DNA of 64,000 nucleotides, from positions 1,278,860-1,342,859 of the forward strand of contig MNCI01005255.1 in assembly GCA_015680685.1 (NCBI GenBank), given 5' to 3'. Positions 44,140 to 56,089 of the stretch are shown piece by piece. Source of the stretch: Gnetum montanum (taxonomy: Eukaryota > Streptophyta > Gnetopsida > Gnetales > Gnetaceae). Position 1 is the stretch's first letter. Each line of letters begins with the position of its first letter. Under the pieces are notes generated by a model. The model saw only the letters and a program-made list of their open reading frames with translations. It was not told the origin of the DNA and ran no database searches. The position numbers and the translations under genes were made by a program.

Positions 44140-46010
44140 AACTTATGAAAGGACATTTAGGAAGTCTTGCCTATTTTCTTGTTGCTTGCTAACCTTTTCT
44201 TCTTCTATATGCCCCAAAAGGCGAATCTCCTGAGGGGGAGTAGCTTCAGGTTGAACACTAGGCTTTCTTAAACTGAAGGATGATGATTGCATCTGTGCAT
44301 TACTATTAGTAGCTAATGACGAAGAGGCCATAGGCACTATAGATAAGAGGGTAGGCTTAGGGGGACCTAGCGTAGTACGTTCCCTAGCCATCTTGTCAGC
44401 TAAACGCTCCCAATGCTTCTTTGGATGGGGAGGCTGGGGTGCAGTTCTTTTCACGTGACTTTGGATGATAAAGGAGCTTGGATGTTTTGCACCTTAATGA
44501 CAAAAAGTGCATGTGTTATTGAAGTGGAGGGTGAGGTAGATTTAAGCACGAAAGATGTAGTGGATGTTTGATGAGGAGCCATAATGACAAAGAGGGCCTG
44601 TGACTTAGTTGTTGGAGTTTTAGCGTCACGAGGAGGCACACAAACCACAAATGGTTGCTATGGTGACTCAGTGTTATCATCAATGCTGATGGCATTGATG
44701 GTGTAACTTGCACTGTTAGTGTTTAGAGGATCTTTGTAAATGCCCATCAACTAGTTTTTAGGTCGAATGGGACTGCTCTCATCCAGGACTAGCTTTCCCT
44801 AATCAACCATTCGTTGAATGTCATCTTTTAATGCTAAGTAGTAATCTATATCATGGCCACATAGTTTATGATAGTCACAGAATTTCTCTAACCTAAAATT
44901 CTTAGGCACTGGTGGTTCATTGGACGTAGCCAAGGAGGGGTTTTGATGAACTTCATAGTACCTTTTATGGCGTTTAATAGCTTCCACTGACATTTGTTTG
45001 TGTTGTATACACTTGGCTCCCAAAAATTACTTTAAGAGTTTTGAAGGCTTAATCAGTAATAACATATACTTTGAGTGGTCCTTGCACTCAAAGTTTGGCC
45101 TTGGCTAGGTTTGCACCGTAGGTGTTGATGCTTGTGACTAACTAGTGCTAGTGGGGCTGGATGTTGCATTAGTGGGAACCTTGGGCATGGTGGCGACCTT
45201 TTTGTTGTTGTTAGGCTTGGTTTCATTGGCTACAGTGGCCATCGTGGTTTTTGCAGCCTTGCCTTCCTCATTGTCTTTCTTACTGTATGCATTCCTGTAG
45301 GTCACATAAGCTGGGTTCCTACTAGCCTCCACCACATCTTGGATGCTTTTGATTTTAGTGAATGCTTGGCTGAGGGAACACGAGGCTAAGTAGTAGAGTT
45401 TAGACTTAATGAAGTCATTGACTACACCCTTAAATATGGCCAACAAGTGAGCCTCAACAATTGGTTCACATATTTTATTCAAGGTTGCACTCCATCATTG
45501 TATAAATCTCTGTACAGAGTCTAGCAGTTCCTACTTAATGCTCATGAGCTAGTCTAGAGTGACTTCTAGTTTTAAGTTGTACTTAAAACAAGTCATGAAT
45601 TGACTTAGCAGCTCTTCCAAGGTGGAGATAGAGGCACATGGAAGTGCATGGTACCAATCTAAGGATTTTCCTGTTAGAGACATGACAAAGACATGAATGA
45701 TGGTGTGAGGCCATGGTTGCAATAGTAAGGATTCAGACATGAAAGTCATCAAATGTGCATTCGGATCACCCTCCCCATTGTATTTTGTAAATTAGGGGAG
45801 TGGCACCATAGGGGACAATGTGAGCGTAGGGACAGCTAGAATGATGGAATCATCATGGTAAAAGTCCATGACTTGAACAGTTTCAGAATCGACAACTTTG
45901 AGTTGTTCGATCTCTTCAGTAAGGGTCTGGATGAGTTGGAAGGCTTCGTCCAGACTCAGGGATGTCATGTGGGGTTGTGGGGCTACAAGAGTAGCCATCA
46001 TTTGTTATAG
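44140..46010 (-). pseudogene. gag of element C, amino-terminal domain missing
   Basis: Pieces on minus: a helical start at 46001-45792 (LDEAFQLIQTLTEEIEQLK), a capsid-type part at 45752-45549 (HVFVMSLTGKSLDWYHAL) and 45482-45138 (EAHLLAIFKGVVNDFIKSK). Then comes the knuckle-like FCDYHKLCGHDIDYYLALKD at 45023-44799, and a proline-rich linker at 44713-44143. The amino-terminal domain present in A (26802-26509) and D (49238-49840) is absent; a TACGC-type repeat cluster occupies the place. Several stops and shifts. Confidence 0.75.
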
Positions 46011-46059
46011 TTGAAGATGGTAGGGAAGAGAGATTGAAACTGGGTATGCTTATGAGTGT

Positions 46060-46460
46060 CAGAAACTGGTTTCCTTCACTGTTACGCCTGCTACACTGAG
46101 CATCACTGCTATGCTTATAGGGTTGCTACGCTGTACAAGATATTGGCAACGTAACACGATAGACAATGTATCACGATGGATAGCATAACAAAGTAGAAGG
46201 TGTTATGCAGTAAGTATCATGACACTGTAGAGGGATGTTATATAGTAGGTAGCATAACACCGTAGATGGGTAGCGTAATGTGGTAGAGAATCAAAGAACT
46301 GCTACGTTGACAAAGTTACTACGCTACCCAAAATGCAAGTAGCATAACGCTATTGAGTGAGGAAGTAGTCATCGTATCACACTAATAGAGTTGCTATGCC
46401 ACATAGGATGCAAGTAGCATAGTGTAGTTGACAAGCAATGTGGTGTAGTAAATAGTTGGA
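46060..46460. repeat. Cluster of GTAGCATAACAC/TACGCTAC repeats in the leader of element C
   Basis: Short variants of GTAGCATAACGC and its complement recur roughly every 25-35 bases. Many can fold on each other. The cluster replaces the gag amino-terminal region and uses the same TACGC vocabulary as the LTRs of C and D. Confidence 0.65.
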
Positions 46461-46616
46461 GGCTTTTATCCTACGAGGTTCTAGAGGAACCATCGTTGCG
46501 ACTAGTCTGTACCACCTGATGTGTAGATAACCACAAGGGTTTCACATCTACACTAATAGGTGACAAGGTATAGATAGCATGCACAATTACCCATGATACA
46601 CAGAAAGGGCACAAAT

Positions 46617-46636
46617 AGGCCCTCCTTCTAGTGCCA
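46617..46636 (-). promoter_or_regulatory. Primer binding site of element C
   Basis: On minus, TGGCACTAGAAGGAGGGCC starts five bases inside the LTR end (TCACTACA at 46649-46642). It matches TGGCGCTAGAAGGAGGGCC in element D except for one transition. The TGG start is the complement of a tRNA CCA end. The tRNA was not identified. Confidence 0.75.
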
Positions 46637-46641
46637 AAAAT

Positions 46642-47558
46642 TGTAGTGACCGAAAATGTCAGTGGTTGGAACACCGAGAGGTTATAGGGTATATAGCCTA
46701 ACCCCAGATCCGTGCAAGGGCTGTGCTGGAGAAAACGGAAACAGGGTGCCCTGAACGGTCTAGTCGATTAGACAAGGACTTAGTCGGTGTATAATAACCT
46801 TTCATTAATGTTTGTTTTAAGATGTTATGAGTGGAGATTAAAGTATAAAAATCTGTAACACATAGAATAGTAAAAGCGTAGCAAAAATATGTAACTTAAG
46901 GAATGAACGTAAACTGATAGACAATGATGCAAAATATAGTAAGATGAAATGAAATGAGCTCAAGTGAGAGAATGAACTGCCCCAAAATCAAGGGATTTGA
47001 TCCTCATTTGGCTTAAGAAGGTGTACAACTAATGTGCAGTGTGGATATGCACAGTTTACAATGTAACGGTATGGTCATAACTCCTTGATTGTTGCCAATG
47101 GCCTGCTAACCAGAGCTGATGAGCTAGTGCTTGCTAGGCTAAGAGAGATCGGGAAAGTGCTGCTGTTGTGGTTTGCTATTCATCAACCCGTTGCTTGCCA
47201 GTCTTTTTACCAAAGCCAATTGCTAGAAAGTCAAATGCCAAAAATGCCAATTGCTAATCACAAGAAAGCCAAGTCAAAAACTACAAAATCCAACCCTTTA
47301 AACATTGTTCACTAGGGTATTTATAGAGCCAGATGTGGGAGAGAGACATGGTTTGGATGCCATGTGTCCTGGGTCCCATAGTATGCAAATGTGGACATGT
47401 CATACTATTGTGTAGTGTTACACTGTAGTGTTATGTTGATGTGCTATGCTGCAGTGTAATGAGGCTAGATGTGAAACCTGCTAAGCTGAGTCATGATCAT
47501 ACCATTCAAACTACATGTGCCAGAATCTAGGGGACTGCCATGTTTTTACAAATAATGT
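46642..47558 (-). repeat. 5' LTR of element C, inner part
   Basis: It begins TGTAGTGACCG and matches element B's LTR (28167-29045) over about 880 bases. Element D then interrupts it at 47558; the rest resumes at 62906. Open frames such as 47085-47315 have no motif. Confidence 0.7.
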
Positions 47559-48991
47559 TTGAAACACCGTGAAAATTTTGAGGCCTTGACAGTTCTGCGA
47601 AAAAGCTGGTAACTCAGAAAAAGGGTTGCAATAAGGTGAGGTGTGACAAGTTCCTTTTTAGTCGAAGGTCTATCCTGCCACGCTACGCAACACAGCATAA
47701 GTGAATTCCAGAGGATGGAGCAAAGCGACGAATGCACAGCGGCCAAGCTTCCAACTTTGCAAGTTATCTATTTCAAAAATCTTAATTTTTGGCAAATTAC
47801 GATGTATTACGCTACATAGCGTAACATCACATTGTGCAGCATAATATCAAAGACAACCCACCGTAGCATCAAGGATGGCAAGAATACAAGACTTCGAGCT
47901 CGGTAAAAATCTCAAGTCCTAAGCAACAGTTTGTAGTATAACACGCATCTCAGTGAGTTTTCTTTTCTAGTTAAGAGGCCCATTACGCTGTTTTACGCAG
48001 TGTAGCATAGTAAAAAACCTGAAAAGGATAGAAACAGAGGAAGCGCTGCAACAACACTTTAACTTTTGGAATTTCGTTATTTTACGTTGAATTACGCTAT
48101 GATGCGTAATTTAGTGTAATGCAGTGTAATTCAAGTAACGGCAAGCACATCATACGCTACAATACGCTCTCCAGCATATTACAGTGTAATCAAAGGAGAT
48201 TTTGTTGCCAAAGCCTACATGAGGGTAGTTTATGACGCGCTACGCAGCATAGTGTCGTAAGCTTCAACGACAACACATTGAGTCAACAACATTTTATGAG
48301 TGCAGGACACGCGTCACTTAAACCATGTTTCTCTCCTAACCTTAATCTTATAAATGCTCCAGTTGATGAAGATCAGGGGGTTGGCAAAAATTTTTCTTTC
48401 AAGACTAGCAAAAGAGCAAAGCAGAATTAGCGATCGTGAGAACACCAAAAGTGATTGACAAGAATTCTTGTTCAGAAATAATTGGCTACCAGATATTCTC
48501 CCATGGATCTGACTTCCTTGTGCCCAGATTTGCTAGATCAAGGTAGATTGATCCTCGCTTGTCTCATCTTTGTATAACTTTCTTGTCACTGGCATATGCT
48601 TCGTCCAAACCGAAGTCTGCCTGAAGTCATTGTATCAAACATATTGTTTTCATAAATGAAATCTCAGATCTTGTGATCGTATTATCTATCAAATCTGATC
48701 TCTGGCACCCTAGTTAGATAGATTTGGTAATCTTACCTAAATCATTTGCGTTATCTTCAATTACTTTCATGGTAACAACATTACATCGCTTTATAAAGAA
48801 TCTGCATTTCGCCATCAAAATTATTACCAAACCTCTTATTGATTAAGTAAGTCCCTATATGATCAACAAGACTATTCAGGGCACCTCAGATTCATTTTCT
48901 CCAGCATGGTCCTCACATGGATCCGGGGTTAGAACTGTGTACCATGGATTTTCATCGGTATTTCCAGCGATCGACATTTTCTGTCATTACA
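47559..48991 (+). repeat. 5' LTR of element D
   Basis: It starts TTGAAACACCGTGAAAATTT (the 3' copy has TGGAAACACC) and ends TCATTACA. It contains several TACGC/GCGTA palindromes (47680-47850, 47985-48250). Promoter and polyadenylation signals should lie here; I could not place a transcription start with confidence. Confidence 0.85.
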
Positions 48992-48997
48992 GTTTTC

Positions 48998-49016
48998 TGG
49001 CGCTAGAAGGAGGGCC
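48998..49016 (+). promoter_or_regulatory. Primer binding site of element D
   Basis: TGGCGCTAGAAGGAGGGCC begins six bases after the LTR end. The same sequence, with one change, is found in element C. Confidence 0.8.
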
Positions 49017-49237
49017 TTCATAGCCGGTCCACATTTTATGGGTAGTCTTGTAAGCTATCTATACTCATGTTGGATCAACGTAAACGTAATACCTCCAAGG
49101 TTGTTTACAAAATCATGTGGTGCAGATCGGTCGCTTCGACGATTCCTTTGGAATCCTATGAGATAAAAAGCCCCAATTATTATCTTAGTTTTTATCTGTT
49201 GTCTTGACTTTTATCTTTTATCATCATTATTTCAAAA

Positions 49238-51600
49238 ATGGTTACATCAACCATAGCCGTTGACACTGCCAATCTTGAAAACCCTTGGACTCTGCAAGTT
49301 ACACCCCCCGTGGTTGAGCAACCAACTAGTCCAGTGCGACCACGCCGCTCCCTTAGGCTACAAAATAAGGAGCCGGAGGGACAAGCTTAGCGTAGGGAAC
49401 ACTACAATTTCCTCTACGCTAAGCTAGTGGCAAATTTGCCTCTGTATCCACAAGAAGTTGAGGAAAAAGGAGAATATGAGCTCATGTACTGCGATGGGAA
49501 AGAACTCATTCCTACGCCTACAACTTTCATACCCTTGATAGATCAACAAAGGTGGATCATAGATCAAATTTTGATGGCAAAGACATCGCCAGAAGAACTA
49601 GAAACCATGTTCCTTGAAGAAGCACTTCACGATGGACAGGACGATCTAGAATCCCACTCTGAGGGAGGCAATCATGCCGATTTCACCGTGGCCCCTCCCT
49701 CAACAGCATCTCATATAAATCTGTTGTTCATGGTTGCCACACCTTTTTCTGACATGGATCAAGTCCTGCATTCACCATGTTTATACTTTCTTCCTCCAAC
49801 TATCTTCCCATGTGATGGTTCATCACAGATCATTCCTTAGTAGGCGTGATTACCTAACTCGCCTCATCGTGTGCCTGCACTTGTGCTCCTGATTTGCACA
49901 ACAGAGCCTACCACCATAGCATGGTGGGCTCCCAATATGTCTCTTCTCGCGCATCCTACACAAAACCATCACCATTCCCACCTTCAAGGCCATGTCCCGC
50001 AAGTGCAAAACCCAGTTGTAGGACCACTGCCTATGCCCCCGACTATGCAAGCAGCATACCCAATAGTGCAGGCGATGGTTGTTCCCCCATCTGCACTAAC
50101 CACCAGGTGGGAGATGCCACAAGAAACATTGTCAGCAAGGACTATCCTGGCAATAGTTGGCCAAGCTATTACCTCTATGACACTACCCGGTGTAGCTCCC
50201 CCTTCCATTTCACACATGACATCATCATCTACAGGGCTGGACCAAGCCTTACAGCTCATTCAGACCCTTACAAAGGAGGTCAAGCATCTTAAGGCTGCTG
50301 GTTCTAATGTGGTACAAGTCATAGAATTCTACCAGGATGTCCTATTTGTCCAGCCGTCCGAGTTCTATCGTTGCCACTTGGGATGCCCCTTCCTCATTTC
50401 ATGAAATACAATGGGAAAGGTAATTCCAATGCTCACCTCGTCACTTTTAGATCAGAGTCTTTATTGCTACAACAATGGCCGCATACCATAATCCATGTCT
50501 TTGCTATGTCCTTAACGTGTAAAGCTTTAGATTGGTATCGAGCACTTTCATGCGCTTCCATTTCAACTTTGGAAGACCTGTTAACCTAGTTTGTGACTCG
50601 CTTCAAATACAACCTGAAGCTAGAAGTCACACTAGACCAGCTCATGGGAGTTAGGCAAGACCTGCTCGAGTCAGTCCAAAATTTCATACAGCGAACCCAT
50701 CGTGGATGCCCATCTATTGGCAATCTTCAAGGGAGCAGTCAACGACTTTATCAAGTCTAAGCTGTATTACCTCGCCCCCCATTCCCTCAACCAAGACTTT
50801 GCCCAGACTAAGGGCATCTAAGATGTAGTGGAGGCTAGTAAAGATCTGACATATGTGGCCTATAGAAATGCCCATAGCAAGGGTAAGGACAAAGCTAAAG
50901 CCACGACTACTACAGTCATGGCAGTTGCTGAAGGGGCCAAGAAGAAAGGCAACAATAACAAGAAAATAACTGCGGAGCTAGCTGAGCTAGCAACAAGCTT
51001 AGGTAGTACCAATCACAAAGCTCCTTCTACCCCCGAAGCACCTCCACAGCCAAGGCTGAAATTTGAGCGTAAAGATCGCTCAAATTATGTAACCCTACCT
51101 ATGAAGCCTTCAGAACTTTTGAAGCAATTATTGGGAACTGGCCACATCTGACACAAGGCGGTGTCTGAGGAGGCTCTGAAATGCCACAAGTGCCATTGTG
51201 AGCTACTCAAGAATCCCTCAGCCTAACCTAATGAACCGCTTGTGCCTAAGAACTTTAAGCTAGACCAATTCTACGACTATCATCAATTGTGCGGCCATGA
51301 TACGAATTACTACTAGGCATTGAAAGATGACATCCAACGTTTGATAGATCAAGGTGACTTGATCTTAGATGGCAGTAGCTCAACACGCCAAGAAAACTAG
51401 GCCATGCATGTGTACCAAGACCTGTTGAACACAAACAATGTAGGGTACACAATCAATGCGGTAGGGATAGAGGGCCATGATGAGGCGTACCTGAGGTAGC
51501 CTTTTGTGTTGCAAATGCAACCTCGCTCGACCCAAACAACAGGTCCATCGGCACCAATGAGTGGCACTCCAAGGCACCCTTTCATCCTCCGAACTTCATC
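49238..51600 (+). pseudogene. gag of element D (decayed)
   Basis: The first ATG after the leader starts MVTSTIAVDTANLENPWTL; a TAG at 49388 interrupts the frame, which then runs to 49840. A shifted frame continues with a proline-rich linker and LDQALQLIQTLTKEVKHLK (to 50404). The capsid-type part follows (50371-50780, VFAMSLTCKALDWYRALSC), then a lysine-rich linker (50828-51151) and a knuckle-like YDYHQLCGHDTNYY near 51270-51320. The first Cys of the knuckle is Tyr here. Gag packages the RNA genome. At least four frameshifts or stops. Confidence 0.8.
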
Positions 51601-51869
51601 CCAGAATGCTTCCTGACAGTCTGCGACCGTTAAAGCCATGGCACAACCCTCGCCTACACGCAAGGCACCTTTAGTTATCAGAGTGTCAAAACTATCAACC
51701 ACCCCTCCTACGTAGGGGCAATCCTCTAAGTCAAACTCACCTACTATCACTGTTGATGCAACCAAGGGTCCTCTTACACTGGGGTTACCCAAACCTCAAC
51801 CCATCTCTTTAGCACCGTTAGCCCCACTTGCCAAGGACAAAGAGGTTATACGAAAGCAATTATCTCCCC

Positions 51870-52870
51870 CAGGCCAAAGGAAGTGTAACCCTTGGCCAAC
51901 TGTCATTCCTCCTTGTGAAATTTTCCTCTTAGGATGAATGGAAGAGGAAAAGGATGAAAAACACTCCAATCATGGGCAAGATCTCTTTGATGCCCTGGCA
52001 CAAGTCAAACAGGCTTTGAAACAGAAAAATACAACGTTCAGCCTTTATGACTTGCTCATGACATTGTAAACACATCATGAAGCTATGGTTCGCATGCTAA
52101 CATCTATACCTATGGACGAAAGCCTATCGGCAGACGAAGGAGAAATTCACTCCATCATGCTTCCCCTTGCCACTAAAAAACCTAATCCAACCCCGTTGAC
52201 CTTTCATGACGAATCCATCAAGGATGACCTTGAGGGTCAAGTGACTACAGCACCCATATTCATCACTATTTGGGTTGGCCAGCACCGAATCCGGAGAGTA
52301 CATGTAGATGACGGGGCAGCCACTAATGTCATCCCTTATCCCATAGTGGATAAATTAGGATTGATCACTTAGATTATTCCTACAACAAAATCATGCCTAA
52401 AGTCATTCAATGGGGCACGGGTGTAGGTCAAAGGGACCATCCACATCAACTTTGTAGCAGGGGACTAGTTCCCCATAGATGCTACGCTTATCGTGGTTGA
52501 AGAGATTCCTGGATTCAATCTAATTCTTGGGAGGTCTTCGTTAGCCCAACTAAGGGTAGTTTCATCACCCATTCATCAGGAAATCCATTTGCCTTATGCA
52601 GGAGGAGAAGTGGTTATCTGTGGTGATGAAATAATCCCTCAGGCTGTTAATAAGATAGAGACAGAACAAGGGTCAGAGATAGAAATGTCTAAGAATCAGT
52701 CCCTTATTCTAGTACCTGAGCAGGCCGAAACAGTGGCTGATGATAGCCTAACTTGGGCCGAACTACCATTCCTAGGGAAAGATTGCGATGTGAAGGAGAA
52801 GGGCCATAAATCTCCCCATCCTTACGTGTTGTTAAAGACAAAGGAAATTAAGAAACAGTTACGAAGTTAG
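51870..52870 (+). pseudogene. Protease region of element D
   Basis: The pre-protease segment (LYDLLMTL, then HHEAMVRMLTSIPMDESLSA) runs from about 52030. The retropepsin active-site strand VHVDDGAATNVIPYPIVDKL is near 52300-52355, and the second strand GFNLILGRSSLAQL near 52510-52550. The open frame ends with KKQLRS and a TAG at 52868. A few in-frame stops near 52370-52470 replace Gln or Trp codons. DDG in place of DTG is shared with element C. Confidence 0.8.
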
Positions 52871-53039
52871 CAAGTAAAACAATGTTGCCTAACTAGTACG
52901 GTCTCATCAATCACTCTATTTACGCTTATCATTTATGCTTCTTATGTTTATGCATGTATTTACGCTTTCCGCAAGCTAATTTCATTACGCTCTTGTTTAC
53001 CTTTGTGTTTAGCTTTACGTTTCTATCTTCTTTACTCCT

Positions 53040-53425
53040 ATTAAGCTATGGCCCGAAATGACCTTAAACTAGCAACTATATCTACACTTCGCACTCAATT
53101 ATGCAAAGGCCTGAAATGGCCTTAAACTAGCAACCTTCTAAATTTCGTACTCGAATTACACAAAGGCTCGAAATGGCCCTAAACTAGCGACTTCATTTAC
53201 ACGTGGCACTTGAATCAGCTACGGCCCGAAATGGCCTTAAACTAGCAATTTCACTTACCCTTTTTATCTAAATCCCATTTACTCTTGGAATGCAAATTTC
53301 ATTCATGCTCTATACGATAATCCAATTTACGCTTACTTTTCATACTTTAAAACTAAAAACAACAAAAAGAGGCCTAAAACGGCCTTAACCAAGGCCTGAA
53401 ACGGCCTTAAACTAGCAATGTCATT
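53040..53425. repeat. Motif array on the protease side of the antisense gene of element D
   Basis: GGCCTGAAATGGCCTTAAAC followed by TAGCAA is repeated near 53050, 53110, 53168, 53225 and 53393, with a spacing close to 60 bases in the first four. The motif has an internal GGCC..GGCC symmetry. It is the complement of the CTAGTTTAAGGCC motif seen in the minus-strand elements. Confidence 0.85.
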
Positions 53426-53665
53426 TATGTTTTACATTTAGACAATTTAACAGTCCACGACGATTTCAAATTGGTAACCACATTGATGCTATGCTCTCAA
53501 AACTAATCACAACTTATCACAATGTTAAAACCTACGATACATTTTACATAAAGAGAAAAACAATAAAAAGAACATTAGCATTAATACTGAAATTTGTCTC
53601 GAATATGTTAAAAAGAAGAAAAATAGTCTCTTGTCTTCACCACAATAAAACACTAGGTTAATTCA

Positions 53666-55823
53666 TTATGCATCTCCCTTACTACCACTATCTCCTGTAT
53701 CCCCTACTTCAATTTCTACTCCAAGGAGGTCATCCTCATAGAGGCCACCCTTTGCACGAGGAACCCCTTCATAAGGGCGATCCTCTTCGTGAGACCCTTC
53801 AGCATGCTCCATTTCCTGCAAACCCTCTTCGTTTGGATCACCACCTTCATTAGCTTCATCCTGTTGAGAATCTCCCCTGCAAGAGTGTTTTGGGGAAGGC
53901 TCGGGCCCAAAAAAGGGGGTAAACAGTATGAGCCACCTCCAACATGATCCTGTCGCCGAGAATCCCCTTGGTTTCTTTTTGAACCCCCACCCGCTCCTCT
54001 ATCTCTTTCTGAAGTTTGGAGCTCCTCTTCGACTTTTCATCTATGGGAAAGTCGTTGGAGGGGACTCCAAAGAGATTAGTGAACAACTGAGCATTAATGT
54101 CAAAATTTATGCGCATATTACATACACGTACATAGAGACGCTCGGCTTCCTCGCTAAAGGAGTTGACCAGGGTTAACATTTCACCTGCAGTAGCATTAGG
54201 GGTTATGGATAGGAAAAGGTCCATCAGTCCAGCTTCCCAAATGTTATTGATTACTACAATCGGGGCCGTTCTATGGCCGAGCCAACGTTGTGCCTCTTTT
54301 ATGTCACCATAACGAAAGAAGAGACTGCTGGCCTCGTGACCCAAATCCATAATCATAATCTCCTGTGATTCCCTGACTATTAACACAAATCCATAGTTAA
54401 ACCAAAATTATTTTACATCATCATCACACAACATTCACACAATTCATTATTATGACAAAGCTTACCAAGCCCGAAAGGTAAACGAAATGGAGGGATTTTC
54501 CTTTGAACATCTGCAACGGTGAGGGGAGGGTCCAGAGTCCACTCCCTATCCAACCATCCAAGTTTCTTGCACCTAGAAAAGAAGTCGACATAACGGGTAG
54601 GGTATTCTAGGATCTCGAACGCCAAATGTCCCATGACAGCAGCCCGCACATTGCTGATAGAGGTAAACTCCCTTATAGCACTCTCAGCCAACAACAATGT
54701 ATCATTATTGCCCATAAGACTATTTTCATTAATAAAAAATGTATGCCAGAAACACAAACAACTCTTTATGCTTGGTACACATCTAAACAGTAGTTAGCAT
54801 TACAATACTACGAAGTGAAACGAAACTTACCCGCCTGCATAATGCATGGTACCAGGAGGATTTTGAAAGTAAGTTGTGGGATGACGGGCCACGAATAGAG
54901 TGTTATAGGCATGATAACAATTAAACCTGGGCATTTCCTAGATCCATCTTAAAAGCCTTAAACCCTTGACATTCTGTTCGCAGTCTTTCACCCACATAGT
55001 TTCAATTGCGCCATCAGATAGAAACGCTAAGACGCTCTGCGTCGAACCAACTAATAGCATCTCCAAAATAGCGGCAGCTTCATCGCCTGGTAGATGTGAC
55101 CAAACGATTACACTGTAGTTGTGAAGCAGAAATTGCAAAAAATCCCGTGCGCCTCCTCGGATCACACTGCCTCCTCCTTTAGACAAGCATTAGGAGGAGG
55201 AACATTGGCTGCGGGGACATGAACGTAGCACAGAACGTCCACGATGTCCAAAACGATTAGGATGGGATTTAGCATAATACTGCAGGATACAAACATACTA
55301 CTGTTAGACAAAATCTAGACATGAATATTTATTATGCAACACTAGGGCTCGCACAATTCCTAGAAAATTACAACGTATACTGGAGGTGCATAGCCAAAAT
55401 CGCCTAAACCCTTGTAACAGCTCAAGGTCCATCTCTGACAAAGGCAACGAAAGAAAATACTGCGTATTACTCCGACACAACATATCATTATCATAGAAAC
55501 TCTGATTACATTACATTTACACGCTACACCTTATCTCTGTACAACATTATTTCTTATCGCCTAAACCTTCATGACAATAGTTCAGTTCGTGCAGATAGAC
55601 ATTAACGCCATGATACAACATTAGAACCCAAAATAGACAAACCACGACGTTGCAAAAAACATGAAAATAGTGTAAAAATGAAAAAAGGGTGAACAGCAAC
55701 TTACCGGTTAAGCGGGATAACATCCAGAGCTTCTACTCTGGCCTATGAAACCGGCTGCACACTCTCCTGCATCTCGTCTATCCTAGCCAACTTAGCATTC
55801 TTACCTTTAACCTTGGGCTCCAT
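53666..55823 (-). pseudogene. Four-exon antisense gene inside element D (FCP1/NIF-like domain, acidic tail)
   Basis: Exons by eye on minus: 55823-55705 (ATG, MEPKVKGKNAKLARIDEM), 55279-54831, 54782-54466, 54376-53666. Sites: CG|GTAAGT to TGCAG| (intron 425 bp), GG|GTAAGT to a CTAAC branch-like site and TTTAG| (48 bp, unusually short), TTG|GTAAGC to AATAG| (89 bp). Reading phase is kept across all three introns. Exon 2 resembles FCP1/NLI-interacting-factor HAD phosphatases: PILIVLDIVDVL, then GGARDFLQFLLHNYSVIVWS, then YNTLFVARHPTTYFQNPPGT. The second Asp of DxD is Val and the DDSP-type loop is ARHP, so catalysis is unlikely. Exon 4 has a domain I do not recognise (EMLTLVNSFSEEAERLYVRV) and an acidic end. 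Lesions: TAG at 55743 and 54938, frameshifts near 55160 and 53915. It lies between protease and RT, opposite in direction. Confidence 0.65.
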
Positions 55824-55949
55824 TGTTGCAAAGGTCGAAATTGAACAAATTCCTTGTAAAATCATCTGCTCACACCTTGCTTATGCTCTCTTCTCGCTAT
55901 AACCAGGTCCAAATTTGTGATATCGATAACCTGTTTTGAGTATGAACCA

Positions 55950-55965
55950 CTGGTTTATAAACAAA
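55950..55965 (-). promoter_or_regulatory. TATA-like sequence upstream of the antisense gene of element D
   Basis: On minus, TTTATAAACC lies about 130 bases before the ATG at 55823. Position and sequence would fit a core promoter, but AT-rich DNA makes chance matches common. Confidence 0.35.
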
Positions 55966-56089
55966 ATGCTCGAAACCAACTGATTATTTCTGACCGATTG
56001 ACACGGAACTTTCTCGAAACACCTGTGTCAATATGACATAAAATGCAAGGATCTGGGCATTAATGTCGGAGATATCATTTGCGTTACAG

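Larger units (their letters stand above)
36957..47558 (-). mobile_element. Element C: Tat-type Ty3/gypsy retrotransposon without antisense gene (main part)
   Basis: On minus, from right to left: inner part of 5' LTR (46642-47558), primer site, gag, protease, a short motif array, RT, RNases H, integrase, motif array, 3' untranslated region, polypurine tract and a 3' LTR fragment (36957-37453). The outer part of the 5' LTR continues at 62906 beyond element D, which inserted into it. The protease-RT spacer is only about 500 bp, with repeats but no antisense gene, unlike elements A and D. Confidence 0.75.

Noticed and set aside
49850-50259. Minus-strand open frames in the gag region of D (also 51255-51792)
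   Set aside because: They overlap a plus-strand gag with clear homologues in A and C, lack motifs, and are shadow frames.
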